Part shown: piece by piece, positions 41,106-49,446 of the stretch
How the letters are laid out: every line of letters starts with the position of its first letter
Numbering within the stretch: position 1 is the stretch's first letter
Position numbers and translations under genes: made by a program
The notes under the pieces: generated by a model
Told to the model about the DNA's origin: nothing
Databases searched by the model: none
What the model saw: the letters and a program-made list of their open reading frames with translations, nothing else
From: Methylomonas sp. MK1
GTDB lineage: Bacteria > Pseudomonadota > Gammaproteobacteria > Methylococcales > Methylomonadaceae
NCBI RefSeq assembly: GCF_000365425.1
Contig: NZ_AQOV01000001.1
Coordinates: forward strand, 1,984,001 to 2,048,000
Length of the DNA: 64,000 nt
Direction of reading: 5' to 3'

Positions 41106-42029
41106 ATGAATAACCCCCCTCTCATATCAATTATAATACCTGTTTACAATTCCGAAAAATACCTGGAGGAAGCTTTACAAAGTGCATTATCCCAGACATA
41201 TAACAATATAGAAATCATTGCAGTCAACGACGGTTCCACCGATTCAAGCCAAGATATACTCAAAAAATATGCCGATAGCATCAAGATCTTATCTCAACCC
41301 AATTTAGGCGCAAGTGCTGCGCGAAACCTAGGTGTCTCTGTTAGCTCTGGAGATATTCTTGCATTTTTGGATAGTGACGATATATGGGATAAAAACAAAT
41401 TGGAACGACAACTTGAAGTCTTGGAAAACCATCCTGAAGCAATTGGCTTGTATTCTGACGTTAGATATATAGATGCTCAAGGCAATCTAATAAAGGCGAC
41501 TGATGCTTATAGAACAGGTTGGTGTTCCGGCAATATTTTAGAACCTCTTTTATTTGGGAAAGGCGTCTTCGGGTTTTCACCTTCTCTTGTAATAATTCGG
41601 AGAAAAAATTTTGAATTAGCAGGCGGCTTTCCAGAAGATGTCAGACAATATGAAGATTACGGTTTATGGTTAAAGCTTTCTTTGCAAGGTCCTTTTCTGT
41701 ATTTGATCGACACATTAAGTAGTTATCGCCGCCACCCAGCGAGCTTAACCGCATCAAAACAGGTTCATGAAGAGCAGTTATATGGACAATATCGCGCTCT
41801 TTTAAGCTGTAAATCTCAGCTAGAGAATCATGAAAAGTTATCCACACGCACCCTTTACTTCAATGAACTCTATGAATGCTCGAAATCGCTTGGATGGTGG
41901 GCAAGAATCCGAGGAAACACAGCATTATCTATCGAGGCCTACAAAAACGCACTAGCTATAAAACCGTCTGATTTGAACACCCTTGCTAGGTTACTTTGGG
42001 TACTTTTGATATCAAGAATAAAGTCGTGA
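41106..42029 (+). CDS. Glycosyltransferase family 2
   Basis: A 307-residue GT-A enzyme: ISIIIPVYNSEKYLEEAL at the start, nucleotide-binding NDGSTDSSQDIL and the metal-binding motif FLDSDDIWD. The C-terminal part includes VRQYEDYGLWLKLS, the region with the catalytic acid. It starts 1 base after the GT4-like gene and shares its AT-rich composition, so the two likely act in the same surface-glycan pathway. Confidence 0.87.
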   Translation: MNNPPLISIIIPVYNSEKYLEEALQSALSQTYNNIEIIAVNDGSTDSSQDILKKYADSIKILSQPNLGASAARNLGVSVSSGDILAFLDSDDIWDKNKLERQLEVLENHPEAIGLYSDVRYIDAQGNLIKATDAYRTGWCSGNILEPLLFGKGVFGFSPSLVIIRRKNFELAGGFPEDVRQYEDYGLWLKLSLQGPFLYLIDTLSSYRRHPASLTASKQVHEEQLYGQYRALLSCKSQLENHEKLSTRTLYFNELYECSKSLGWWARIRGNTALSIEAYKNALAIKPSDLNTLARLLWVLLISRIKS

Positions 42030-42130
42030 TTTGTAAGTTAACCATACCTTAACAGTTTATTTTGCATTGAGCTTTATCACTGCATTCAATTACTAATTCA
42101 GATACAAAAACACCCCCTTAGTTTAAACAT

Positions 42131-43102
42131 ATGGCTACTTTTATATCTGTCATCATTCCTACTCACAATCGTCCCGATCTTTTGGATGAAGCTATTAGTA
42201 GCGTGGTTGACCAAACACTGTCTGATTGGGAAATAATTGTTGTAGATGACTTTTCGAATCCATGCGTTAGCCCGGAGCAACTCCAAGAAAAATTCGGACC
42301 CAAAATTCGTGTTCTACAGCACAGCAGTTCAATGGGAGGGGCTGCAGCGAAAAACACCGGAATCAAAGCTGCTTCTGGCAAATATATTGCGTTTCTGGAC
42401 GACGATGACCTTTACGCGCCGACTTATTTAGAAAAAGCTGTTTCAACTTTACAAAAACATCCAGAAATTAACACGCTGTTCATGAGCGTCGCCTGGTTTG
42501 GCCCAAATTCAAAATGGACGCACGAATCCTACACTGACGCCATGAACAAAATATTGGCAGATCTGGCTGGAACGCAGGTTACGGAAACCCTGCTGGAATT
42601 TGACGCAGACCGTCTATTCAAAGCTTTACTAAAACGGGTCCCTATGGCATTTCAACGACCGGTAGCAGCCAGGGAACAAGTTATGCAAATCGGCCTATAT
42701 CAAGAAGATTGCCTACTTTGGGATTGCGATTGGGCTTTGCGTGCTGCGCTGAATGGTCAATGCGGATTAGTGACAGAGGGTTTGTACCTGCAACGCAGCG
42801 CCGGCCAAGGATACTCGTCTCAGCCTCGCCGCCGGGTGGATCACTCTTTATCCAATCTGGAAATAAAAAAACAACTGATTAAACGGAATGTCAGACCTGA
42901 TCTAGCTAAACTGATCAGGCTCAACTACATCCAATCCGCTCAAGATTTGAGTTGGGAATACATCAATCAAAACCAGGGCTTACTAGCAATTAGAACCATG
43001 TTGACTAGTTTCCGATACGGCATTCACTTTCTTCAGATTAAGTTTTTAGCGCATGCTATATATAGCTGGGGATTAAGTTTACGCTCTAAAGAACAAAAGT
43101 AA
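42131..43102 (+). CDS. Glycosyltransferase family 2
   Basis: A 323-residue GT-A enzyme with ISVIIPTHNRPDLLDEAI, IVVDDFSNPCVS and metal-binding FLDDDDLYAP. The acceptor-side part has a DCLLWDCDWALRAAL stretch. It is separated by 101 bases from the previous gene and is somewhat less AT-rich. Third member of the glycosyltransferase block. Confidence 0.87.
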   Translation: MATFISVIIPTHNRPDLLDEAISSVVDQTLSDWEIIVVDDFSNPCVSPEQLQEKFGPKIRVLQHSSSMGGAAAKNTGIKAASGKYIAFLDDDDLYAPTYLEKAVSTLQKHPEINTLFMSVAWFGPNSKWTHESYTDAMNKILADLAGTQVTETLLEFDADRLFKALLKRVPMAFQRPVAAREQVMQIGLYQEDCLLWDCDWALRAALNGQCGLVTEGLYLQRSAGQGYSSQPRRRVDHSLSNLEIKKQLIKRNVRPDLAKLIRLNYIQSAQDLSWEYINQNQGLLAIRTMLTSFRYGIHFLQIKFLAHAIYSWGLSLRSKEQK

Positions 43103-43164
43103 CCTGCTCAGACCTCTGAACGAAACAAAAAGGTAAAATAGCTTACTACCACAGCATCGCAAAC

Positions 43165-43193
43165 TTGAGCGTCAGTCGGCAATCAAGTATAGT
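43165..43193 (+). promoter_or_regulatory. Candidate sigma-70 promoter of leuA leader
   Basis: TTGAGC (43165-43170), exact 17-base spacer and TATAGT (43188-43193). Transcription would start near 43200, about 180 bases before leuA, leaving room for a leader RNA. Confidence 0.65.
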
Positions 43194-43201
43194 TTCCAGC
43201 C

Positions 43202-43297
43202 ATGAACAATCAGATAATCGTTTATCATAAAAATTTAGCTCCCATGCCAGCCATTGGCACATGGTTGTTCGGCCTGTCTTTAAGATTGCTGCCCTGA
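43202..43297 (+). CDS. Candidate Leu-rich leader peptide upstream of leuA
   Basis: A 31-codon frame (ATG 43202, TGA 43295) ending TWLFGLSLRLLP, with five Leu codons among the last ten residues. An in-frame ATG at 43244 would give 17 residues. No good ribosome binding site precedes either ATG; the first lies almost at the predicted transcript start and could be read leaderless. Its 3' end overlaps a hairpin (43282-43309). This layout suits leucine-responsive attenuation, but chance is not excluded. Confidence 0.5.
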   Translation: MNNQIIVYHKNLAPMPAIGTWLFGLSLRLLP

Positions 43298-43366
43298 GGG
43301 GCGCAATCTATCCTCATCTAAATAATACAACCCTTTTCTGTTTCTCGGCCTCAGCGCCGAACATTT
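43282..43366 (+). promoter_or_regulatory. Possible attenuator structures before leuA
   Basis: Hairpin 1: AGATTGC/GCAATCT with an inner CCC/GGG (43282-43309), covering the last Leu codons. Hairpin 2: TCGGC/GCCGA (43351-43366). CTGAGG of the first can instead pair with CCTCAG of the second, giving mutually exclusive folds. No U-tract follows, so the output may be translational. Confidence 0.4.
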
Positions 43367-43382
43367 CATGATCGGAGTTCTC

Positions 43383-44927
43383 ATGAAAGATAAATTAATT
43401 ATATTCGACACTACTTTGCGCGACGGCGAGCAAAGCCCTGGCGCCTCCATGACCCGCGATGAAAAAGTCCGCATCGCCCGTGCGCTGGAGCGGATGAAAG
43501 TTGATGTGATCGAAGCCGGCTTTCCCGCCGCCAGCCAGGGCGATTTCGAAGCCGTGCAAGCCGTAGCCGATGCAATCAAGGACAGCACAGTCTGCGGTTT
43601 GGCACGGGCCCTGGATAAAGACATCGACAGAGCTGGCGAAGCTTTGAAAGGCGCGAAAAGCTCGCGAATCCATACGTTTATCGCCACCTCGCCAATCCAT
43701 ATGCAGAAAAAACTGAATATGCAGCCGGATCAGGTGATTGAATACGCTGTTCGGGCGGTTAAGCGTGCTCGTCAGTACACCGACAACGTCGAATTCTCCC
43801 CAGAAGACGCCGGCCGCTCGGAAGAAGACTTCTTGTGCCGTATCTTGGAAGCAGTGATCGATGCCGGAGCGACGACGCTTAATATCCCGGATACGGTCGG
43901 CTACAGCATGCCTCAGCAATTCGGCGCGACCATTGCCAATTTGATCAAACGCATTCCCAATTCCGACAAAGCAATTTTCTCTGTGCATTGCCACAACGAT
44001 TTGGGCTTGGCGGTCGCCAATTCCTTGTCAGCGGTAATGAATGGCGCTCGGCAGGTGGAATGCACCATCAACGGCTTAGGCGAACGCGCCGGCAATGCTT
44101 CCTTGGAAGAAGTGGTGATGGCCGTACGCACCCGGCAGGATTTCTTTGGTTGCGATACCGGCTTGGATGCGCGTGAGATTGTCACCTGCTCAAAGCTAGT
44201 GTCGTCTATTACCGGTTTTCCGGTACAGCCCAATAAAGCCATCGTCGGCGCGAACGCCTTTGCCCACGAATCCGGGATTCACCAAGACGGTGTTCTCAAA
44301 AATCGCGAAACTTACGAAATCATGCGCGCCGAGGATGTGGGTTGGACCACCAACCGAATGGTACTCGGCAAACATTCCGGACGTAACGCGTTCAAGACCC
44401 GCATGGCGGAGCTGGGCGTAGACTTTGCCGGCGAAGCGGATTTGAACGATGCGTTTTTCAGATTCAAACAACTCGCGGACAAAAAGCACGATATTTTCGA
44501 CGAAGACTTGCAGGCTTTGATTTCTGAACAAGGTTTCGAATCCGAAGACGAGCATATCAAGTTGGTCGCTTTAAAAGTCTGTTCCGAAACCGGCGAAGTG
44601 CCTAACGCCACCGTTACGATCCGCGTTGACGGCAAGGAAGTCACCGGCAGCGGGCAAGGCGGCGGCGCGGTGGATGCCAGCTTGAAAGCCATCGAAAGTC
44701 TGGTGAAAACCGGCGCGACTTTGGCGCTATATTCGGTAAATAACATCACCACCGGCACCGATGCTCAAGGCGAAGTGACCGTCAGACTCGAAAACGCGGG
44801 TAGGATTGTCAACGGCTCGGGTGCCGACACCGACATCGTGATCGCCTCGGCCAAGGCTTACATCAACGCGGTTAACAAACTGCAAACACCCGACCAGCGT
44901 CAGCATCCGCAAAAAGGCGATGTCTGA
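43383..44927 (+). CDS. leuA: 2-isopropylmalate synthase
   Basis: Condenses acetyl-CoA with 2-oxoisovalerate, committing carbon to leucine. It has 514 residues from ATG at 43383 (CGGAG 6 bases upstream; a start five codons earlier lacks this). The TIM-barrel catalytic domain begins [19 protein letters not shown] and holds metal ligands in the [13 protein letters not shown] region. The C-terminal LeuA regulatory domain (about 395-505) binds leucine for feedback inhibition. It is separated from ilvBHC by about 6 kb including the glycosyltransferases. Confidence 0.96.
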   Translation: MKDKLIIFDTTLRDGEQSPGASMTRDEKVRIARALERMKVDVIEAGFPAASQGDFEAVQAVADAIKDSTVCGLARALDKDIDRAGEALKGAKSSRIHTFIATSPIHMQKKLNMQPDQVIEYAVRAVKRARQYTDNVEFSPEDAGRSEEDFLCRILEAVIDAGATTLNIPDTVGYSMPQQFGATIANLIKRIPNSDKAIFSVHCHNDLGLAVANSLSAVMNGARQVECTINGLGERAGNASLEEVVMAVRTRQDFFGCDTGLDAREIVTCSKLVSSITGFPVQPNKAIVGANAFAHESGIHQDGVLKNRETYEIMRAEDVGWTTNRMVLGKHSGRNAFKTRMAELGVDFAGEADLNDAFFRFKQLADKKHDIFDEDLQALISEQGFESEDEHIKLVALKVCSETGEVPNATVTIRVDGKEVTGSGQGGGAVDASLKAIESLVKTGATLALYSVNNITTGTDAQGEVTVRLENAGRIVNGSGADTDIVIASAKAYINAVNKLQTPDQRQHPQKGDV

Positions 44928-44940
44928 TTGTTGAGCCACC

Positions 44941-45771
44941 ATGGATAACGCGACCCGCTTGCAATATTTGGAGGCGATGGGCATTGATGCCTGGCTACCC
45001 AGGCATCAACCTGTCGTCATTCCGCGAGCGGCCGTTTATCTTGAAAATCCAGTCGAAAACGTAGAACGGCTTGAACAACCTGAAGGCCGGCAAGATGTGC
45101 CCTCCAAGCAAACGGTATCAAGCGTCATCGAAACCGTTAATGCCGAATTTCCGCGACATTCCGTTTCATCGCCATCATCCCACGCCAACGATCAAATATG
45201 GAGAGACTTGCAACACGAGGTTTCTTTGTGCCAAGCCTGCTCGCTGTGTAAAACCCGCACCCAAACCGTATTCGGTGTCGGCAATAAGCAAGCAAGCTGG
45301 ATGCTGATCGGCGAGGCGCCAGGGCAGAACGAAGATTTACAGGGCGAGCCATTCGTCGGCAAGGCTGGCCAACTTTTAACCGAAATGCTGCGGGCAATTA
45401 GCTTAAAGCGCGAAGAAGTCTACATCGCCAATATGCTGAAATGTCGACCGCCGAACAACCGCGATCCGCAAACAGAGGAAGTTGCCGCTTGTAAAAATTT
45501 TTTACAGCAGCAAATTGAATTGATACAGCCAAAAATTATTTTGGCTGTAGGCCGCATTGCCGCACAAAATTTGCTCGACACGCAACAACCTCTGGCAAAA
45601 TTGCGAGGGGTCCAGCATCAGTTGCACAACATCCCTTTAATTGTCATTCACCACCCGGCTTACTTATTACGTTCATTGCTGGAAAAAGCCAAGGCCTGGA
45701 GCGACTTGCAATTTGCACTGTCGGTCTATCAAAAACTAGAAAAATTGAACCATGTGGAAACTGTTACATAA
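44941..45771 (+). CDS. Uracil-DNA glycosylase, family 4 (Fe-S type)
   Basis: DNA repair enzyme removing uracil. It has 276 residues: a variable N-terminal tail of about 85, then the UDG domain with Fe-S cysteines in CQACSLCKT (only two expected ligands), LKCRPPNNRDP and VAACKNF. The active-site motif is IGEAPGQNEDLQGEPFVGKAGQLL and the C-terminal HHPAYLLRS. It overlaps rimI by 20 bases; this pairing is common in gammaproteobacteria. Confidence 0.9.
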   Translation: MDNATRLQYLEAMGIDAWLPRHQPVVIPRAAVYLENPVENVERLEQPEGRQDVPSKQTVSSVIETVNAEFPRHSVSSPSSHANDQIWRDLQHEVSLCQACSLCKTRTQTVFGVGNKQASWMLIGEAPGQNEDLQGEPFVGKAGQLLTEMLRAISLKREEVYIANMLKCRPPNNRDPQTEEVAACKNFLQQQIELIQPKIILAVGRIAAQNLLDTQQPLAKLRGVQHQLHNIPLIVIHHPAYLLRSLLEKAKAWSDLQFALSVYQKLEKLNHVETVT

Positions 45772-46306
45772 ATTGAAAGATGCTGTGATTTACGATGCGG
45801 ATCGCGAGTTTTACGCCAAGGTGTTTCCCGATTCGGTAGATAGCAAAGACTTAATGCGCATGCGTAAAATGGACCATGCCGATTTGGCCAGCGTCCTGAA
45901 GATCGAAGAATTAAATTACGAATTCCCTTGGTCCGAAGGGATATTTAAAGATTGTTTCCGCACGATGACTTACACCAGTTGGGTTTGCGAAGCGCCGGAT
46001 GACAACATAGTAGGCTACTGCATCATCAATGTTGCGGCTGGCGAAGCACACATTATGAACATCAGCGTCAACCCTGTCTTTCAAAGGCAGGGAGCCGGCC
46101 GCAAAATGTTGGAACACTTAATTGAATACGCCAGGCCTCGCGCCGAGAAAATATTCCTCGAGGTGCGCCCCAGCAATCCTGGCGCCATCAATTTGTACCG
46201 ACAAACCGGCTTTCGCGAAATCGGCACCCGTAAGAATTATTATCCGGCGAAAAATGGTCGCGAGGACGCAATTATGTTTGCGTTGGATCTGGTTCCTATG
46301 CTGTAG
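45752..46306 (+). CDS. rimI: Ribosomal-protein-alanine N-acetyltransferase RimI
   Basis: GNAT acetyltransferase of 184 residues. The acetyl-CoA site is ISVNPVFQRQGAGRKMLEHL, with the C-terminal EVRPSNPGAINLYRQTGF characteristic of RimI. Typical RimI has about 148 residues; here about 35 extra precede the domain (MWKLLHKLKDAVIYDADREF). An in-frame ATG at 45857 would give the usual length, but neither start has a clear ribosome binding site, so the true start is uncertain. Substrate in other bacteria is ribosomal protein S18. Confidence 0.85.
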   Translation: MWKLLHKLKDAVIYDADREFYAKVFPDSVDSKDLMRMRKMDHADLASVLKIEELNYEFPWSEGIFKDCFRTMTYTSWVCEAPDDNIVGYCIINVAAGEAHIMNISVNPVFQRQGAGRKMLEHLIEYARPRAEKIFLEVRPSNPGAINLYRQTGFREIGTRKNYYPAKNGREDAIMFALDLVPML

Positions 46307-46405
46307 CCGGGTTATGTCTAGTCAGTGTCGGTCTCAATTATCCCGCCAACACCATTCCTTAGAAAAACTGACCCGATTAGAGCAGTACATACGACGTTTA
46401 CTAAG

Positions 46406-46576
46406 TTACAAAACCGGATATTTTTTCAATTTATTTTGCAATTGCTGAGGCCCTTGCTTCAACCAATTTTCTGTTTGGACTCTTAGGTCAATTTCGTAAA
46501 GATATATTGGGTTTGCTTGAAAACCAGCATCACGGGTTTTAAGCGAGTTGGATTTGCCGAATTTAGTTATCATCAT
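46406..46576 (-). CDS. Small hypothetical protein (56 residues)
   Basis: Reads MMITKFGKSNSLKTRDAGF and later NPIYLYEIDLRVQTENWL, ending LQNKLKKYPVL. AGGGA lies 4-5 bases before the first ATG, a fair ribosome binding site. A basic, soluble, unrecognised protein in a gene-poor stretch; on the other strand a 44-codon frame at 46314-46448 overlaps it. Could be a small gene, a decayed fragment or chance. Confidence 0.4.
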   Translation of the reverse strand: MMITKFGKSNSLKTRDAGFQANPIYLYEIDLRVQTENWLKQGPQQLQNKLKKYPVL

Positions 46577-47159
46577 AATTCCCTAATGTGCAGTTTATCT
46601 ATAAAAGCAAAAACTTGTTCAAGTCTCATAAACAATTGAATTCGTTAGCTTACAAACACTGATCAAACGTGTATCTAGCTGTACCGGAATGTATGTCGCT
46701 AGCATCTGGCAATAGATATAAAGCAAATAACGCACCATTTTCTGAACACGGAATGACCTCCGCCTCTTCGAACGATCTGCGTAGATAAGACTATTTTTTG
46801 TCAGCGCAGTATTGCCATAAGTGACAGTCACCTGACATTTTTGGTCAGTAACGGAAACGATCGCTTATCTGTGTCCAATACGGCGATCAGCCACGGCCTA
46901 AGGCTAATCTATCAGCCCATTCAAGCTGATGAACAAATCCTTCGATTGCGCGAACACAGAGACACCACCAAGATATGGCAGTTCAAATGACAAAATCGAT
47001 AACATTTAATTGACTTTAAGAAAGTGAATCAAGATTCTGTTTTGGAAGATTTTGTCTACTTTTTTGGAAGCACACCGTCTACGAGAGCGACCAAAACACT
47101 GTTGAGTTTTAGAAAAAAGGTGGCAGAATCGGACCAGCCGATAGCTTTTGGGAGGTCTT
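46577..47159. other. Gene-poor region
   Basis: About 580 bases with no convincing gene on either strand; open frames here lack ribosome binding sites and protein-like composition. Composition is AT-rich at 46,600-46,850 and 46,980-47,120. The promoter for the small gene at 47160 should lie near its right end (TTGACT at about 47011 has no good -10 partner). Confidence 0.4.
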
Positions 47160-47288
47160 ATGAAAATACTTGCAGTGCTGATACTCGCCGGACTTACTTA
47201 TGGTCTTGCGTTATTCATACTTGGAATAATCAAAGAATTAGCGGAGTTCGCCGTTGAGGCATGGCGTGACGTTGAGATCGGAAGATAA
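47160..47288 (+). CDS. Small single-helix membrane protein (42 residues)
   Basis: Reads MKILAVLILAGLTYGLALFI, then LGIIKELAEFAVEAWRDVEIGR. A perfect GGAGG sits 5 bases before the ATG, the N-terminal 24 residues form one hydrophobic helix, and the C-terminal part is an amphipathic, acidic helix. A Rho-independent terminator follows at 47359. Ribosome binding site, membrane-protein character and terminator together argue for a real gene. Function unknown. Confidence 0.65.
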   Translation: MKILAVLILAGLTYGLALFILGIIKELAEFAVEAWRDVEIGR

Positions 47289-47358
47289 GCCTATTCAAAT
47301 CAGCTATAACAGAATAATTAGCTTCCAAAAAATCACTGAGTTGTCAATTAGATAAGCA

Positions 47359-47386
47359 GAGCCGGGAACAATACCCGGCTTTTTTG
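47359..47386 (+). terminator. Rho-independent terminator after the 42-residue gene
   Basis: AGCCGGG/CCCGGCT arms with a 6-base loop followed by six T, 70 bases after the stop of the small membrane protein gene. Confidence 0.8.
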
Positions 47387-47412
47387 TGATTGTGGTTTTC
47401 TCGTGCGCGTAT

Positions 47413-47640
47413 CTAAACTATAAACACGGGCAATCTTAACGGCTGCATGGTCTTTATTGGCACAGCATTTGGGACGAATGCTGCCTGTCGGACCGTCGAT
47501 TTAGATAACAGTCGCCCGCATTCCATACAGATGAAACTCCCGGTTGGCGACCCGTAGGCGAATTCCATGGTCAAGGTCGGGTGGTCACAATAATTGCTGT
47601 CGGCATGGCTGGCTATTGGTATCGCTTTTATATTGTCCAT
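47413..47640 (-). CDS. Small protein with possible zinc-ribbon
   Basis: A 75-residue protein, ATG at 47640 with AAGGA 8 bases upstream. It contains NYCDHPTLTMEF and, 18 residues on, FICMECGRLLSKS: a C-x-H knuckle plus a C-x2-C knuckle, as in small metal-binding proteins. No membrane helix. Unrecognised family; the second half (after about 50) is less protein-like. Confidence 0.5.
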   Translation of the reverse strand: MDNIKAIPIASHADSNYCDHPTLTMEFAYGSPTGSFICMECGRLLSKSTVRQAAFVPNAVPIKTMQPLRLPVFIV

Positions 47641-47895
47641 AATTTTTTCCTTATAACCGTCTAAGCTAGATTTGTGTGTCGTTACTTTATTTAGACTTCC
47701 TTAAATCTAGATTATGTGCAAATTAAGATTTCATTATTAATGGCCCAAGCAAATCCGGCCAAACGGTAATTTGCCATGAATTTTTAAATTTGCCGACATA
47801 GCTCGGTTCGTACGCTTAACAAGTACCACGGTCTTAATGCCTTATCTTTAGCGTAGATTTGCGCTGAGACCCCTATATTCACAATTGGTGAGATT

Positions 47896-49404
47896 TTACC
47901 GCCCGGCCTTAAACTTCAATGCATGCGCCATCACTTGATAGATATAACTTTGCTCCTGTACGCCATGAAATAAATGCGCTTTGGGGCCAAACGCGAAAAT
48001 CGCCACATCTTCGGCACCGTGCGTTTCGCTACCCAGCGGGACGACGGCTTCCTGCAGAAAATCGGGATGTGCAGTATCGACAACGCTTAGATCCGGGCGG
48101 CCGTTTTGGCCTCGATAGCCCGGGCCATTGGCATATCCCAGCGTAGCGTAAGGCAGGCCGTTGCTGTCCTTGGCAAAACCGTTCTCGCCGGCTTGTTTCA
48201 CCAAGCCCATGATAGGATTGCCGCGTTGCGGGTAGCCGGCGATAGTAAAGGTATGGCTATGGTCGGCGGTAACGACGATTAAAGTATCTACAGGATTGGT
48301 TTTTTCCAGCGCCTTGCGCACCGCATTAGATAGCTCGATTGTTTCCGTCAAGGCTCTATAGGCATTACCGGCGTGATGGGCATGATCGATACGGCCCGCC
48401 TCCACCATCAGCACATAGCCTTTTTTATTTTTCGACAATATATCTATGGCTTTTTCGGTCATCTCGGTCAAAGACGGCTCTCCACCCTTGTCGCCAAGCC
48501 GGTCATGTTCGTATTCCATGTGCGAACGTTCGAACAGTCCCAGCAAATGCTCGGTTTGCTTAAAGTCTATGGCGTCGAAGCCGGCTTTGTTATAAACGTA
48601 AGCCGATTGCGGATATTGGGCTAGCCAACGCTGGGTCAAATCAACACCGTCTTTGCGGCTACCAAACTTGTCACTATCTTCCGGGTCCGGCGTCGTTTCG
48701 GGCAAAAACATGCTACGCCCGCCACCCAAAGCCACTTCCAGGCCGTTACCGTATTCGAACTCCAGGAGTTGCTTGGCAATATCGCGAACTGTGGCGCCCG
48801 CAGGAACTTGCGCATCAGACTCCCAATCACGTTCAGAGGTGTGGGCGTAACAAGCAGCCGGAGTGGCATGCGTGACTCGGGCAGTAGAAACCACGCCAGT
48901 CGATAGACCTTTTTCCTCGGCCTGTTCCAGTAAGGTTTTCACCTTGTAGGTATTGATGACATCTGCGCTTTTTTCCCGGCGTGCCACCTGCATCCCCACC
49001 GACAATTCACCATCGTTGGTTTTCACACCAGTGATGATGGCTGACATGGTCGGCGCGGAATCCGGGGTTTGCTGATTGGCGCTGTACGTTTTCGACAGCG
49101 CCACATAAGGCGCTGTTTCGAAACTCAGCGAATTCTCCTCGCCGCCACGATTGCCCGGTTTACGCTGCCCCTCCAGAATACGCGCCGCGGTAATGGTCGC
49201 GATGCCCATACCGTCGCCGACAAATAGAATCACGTTTTTGGCGAATGCTTTATTGGCTTTAAGTTGCTCAGCCGCCTTGATGCGGTTTTGCCCAGATTCC
49301 AACCAGAATGCAGGCGTTTCTAAAGCAGGTTCAGCCTGGGATGTTCCGACCGCAAAGGCCAGTGTGCCAATCAGGATTGCGGATTTACAGCGCGTAGGGA
49401 TCAT
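47896..49404 (-). CDS. Alkaline phosphatase (PhoA superfamily), periplasmic
   Basis: Phosphomonoesterase of 502 residues. A signal peptide ends near SQAEP (about residue 24). Metal-binding and catalytic motifs: FVGDGMGI (Asp63 region), nucleophile Ser116 in PDSAPTMSA, GRIDHAHHAGNA, and VTADHSHTF; a late His in SETHGAEDVAIFAFGP completes the site. It probably releases phosphate in the periplasm. No clear Pho box precedes it. It starts 42 bases downstream of lnt, so may be co-transcribed. Confidence 0.92.
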   Translation of the reverse strand: MIPTRCKSAILIGTLAFAVGTSQAEPALETPAFWLESGQNRIKAAEQLKANKAFAKNVILFVGDGMGIATITAARILEGQRKPGNRGGEENSLSFETAPYVALSKTYSANQQTPDSAPTMSAIITGVKTNDGELSVGMQVARREKSADVINTYKVKTLLEQAEEKGLSTGVVSTARVTHATPAACYAHTSERDWESDAQVPAGATVRDIAKQLLEFEYGNGLEVALGGGRSMFLPETTPDPEDSDKFGSRKDGVDLTQRWLAQYPQSAYVYNKAGFDAIDFKQTEHLLGLFERSHMEYEHDRLGDKGGEPSLTEMTEKAIDILSKNKKGYVLMVEAGRIDHAHHAGNAYRALTETIELSNAVRKALEKTNPVDTLIVVTADHSHTFTIAGYPQRGNPIMGLVKQAGENGFAKDSNGLPYATLGYANGPGYRGQNGRPDLSVVDTAHPDFLQEAVVPLGSETHGAEDVAIFAFGPKAHLFHGVQEQSYIYQVMAHALKFKAGR

Positions 49405-49446
49405 AAGTACTTCTGAGGAATGTTTTCTAAATCAATCGCCACAGTT

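Noticed and set aside
39916..43110. Glycosyltransferase block as part of a genomic island with mobility genes
   Set aside because: No integrase, transposase, attachment repeat or tRNA adjacent; only the composition supports transfer.
46314..46448. A 44-codon + strand frame just after rimI
   Set aside because: It overlaps the better-supported 56-residue - strand frame and lacks a ribosome binding site.
46619..46831. A 70-residue - strand frame
   Set aside because: No ribosome binding site, unlikely residue composition; probably chance.
47024..47257. A 77-residue + strand frame
   Set aside because: Overlaps in another frame the 42-residue gene at 47160, which has a far better start region.
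49405..49446. A Pho box before the alkaline phosphatase
   Set aside because: No CTGTCAT-type repeats are visible in the 42-base gap.
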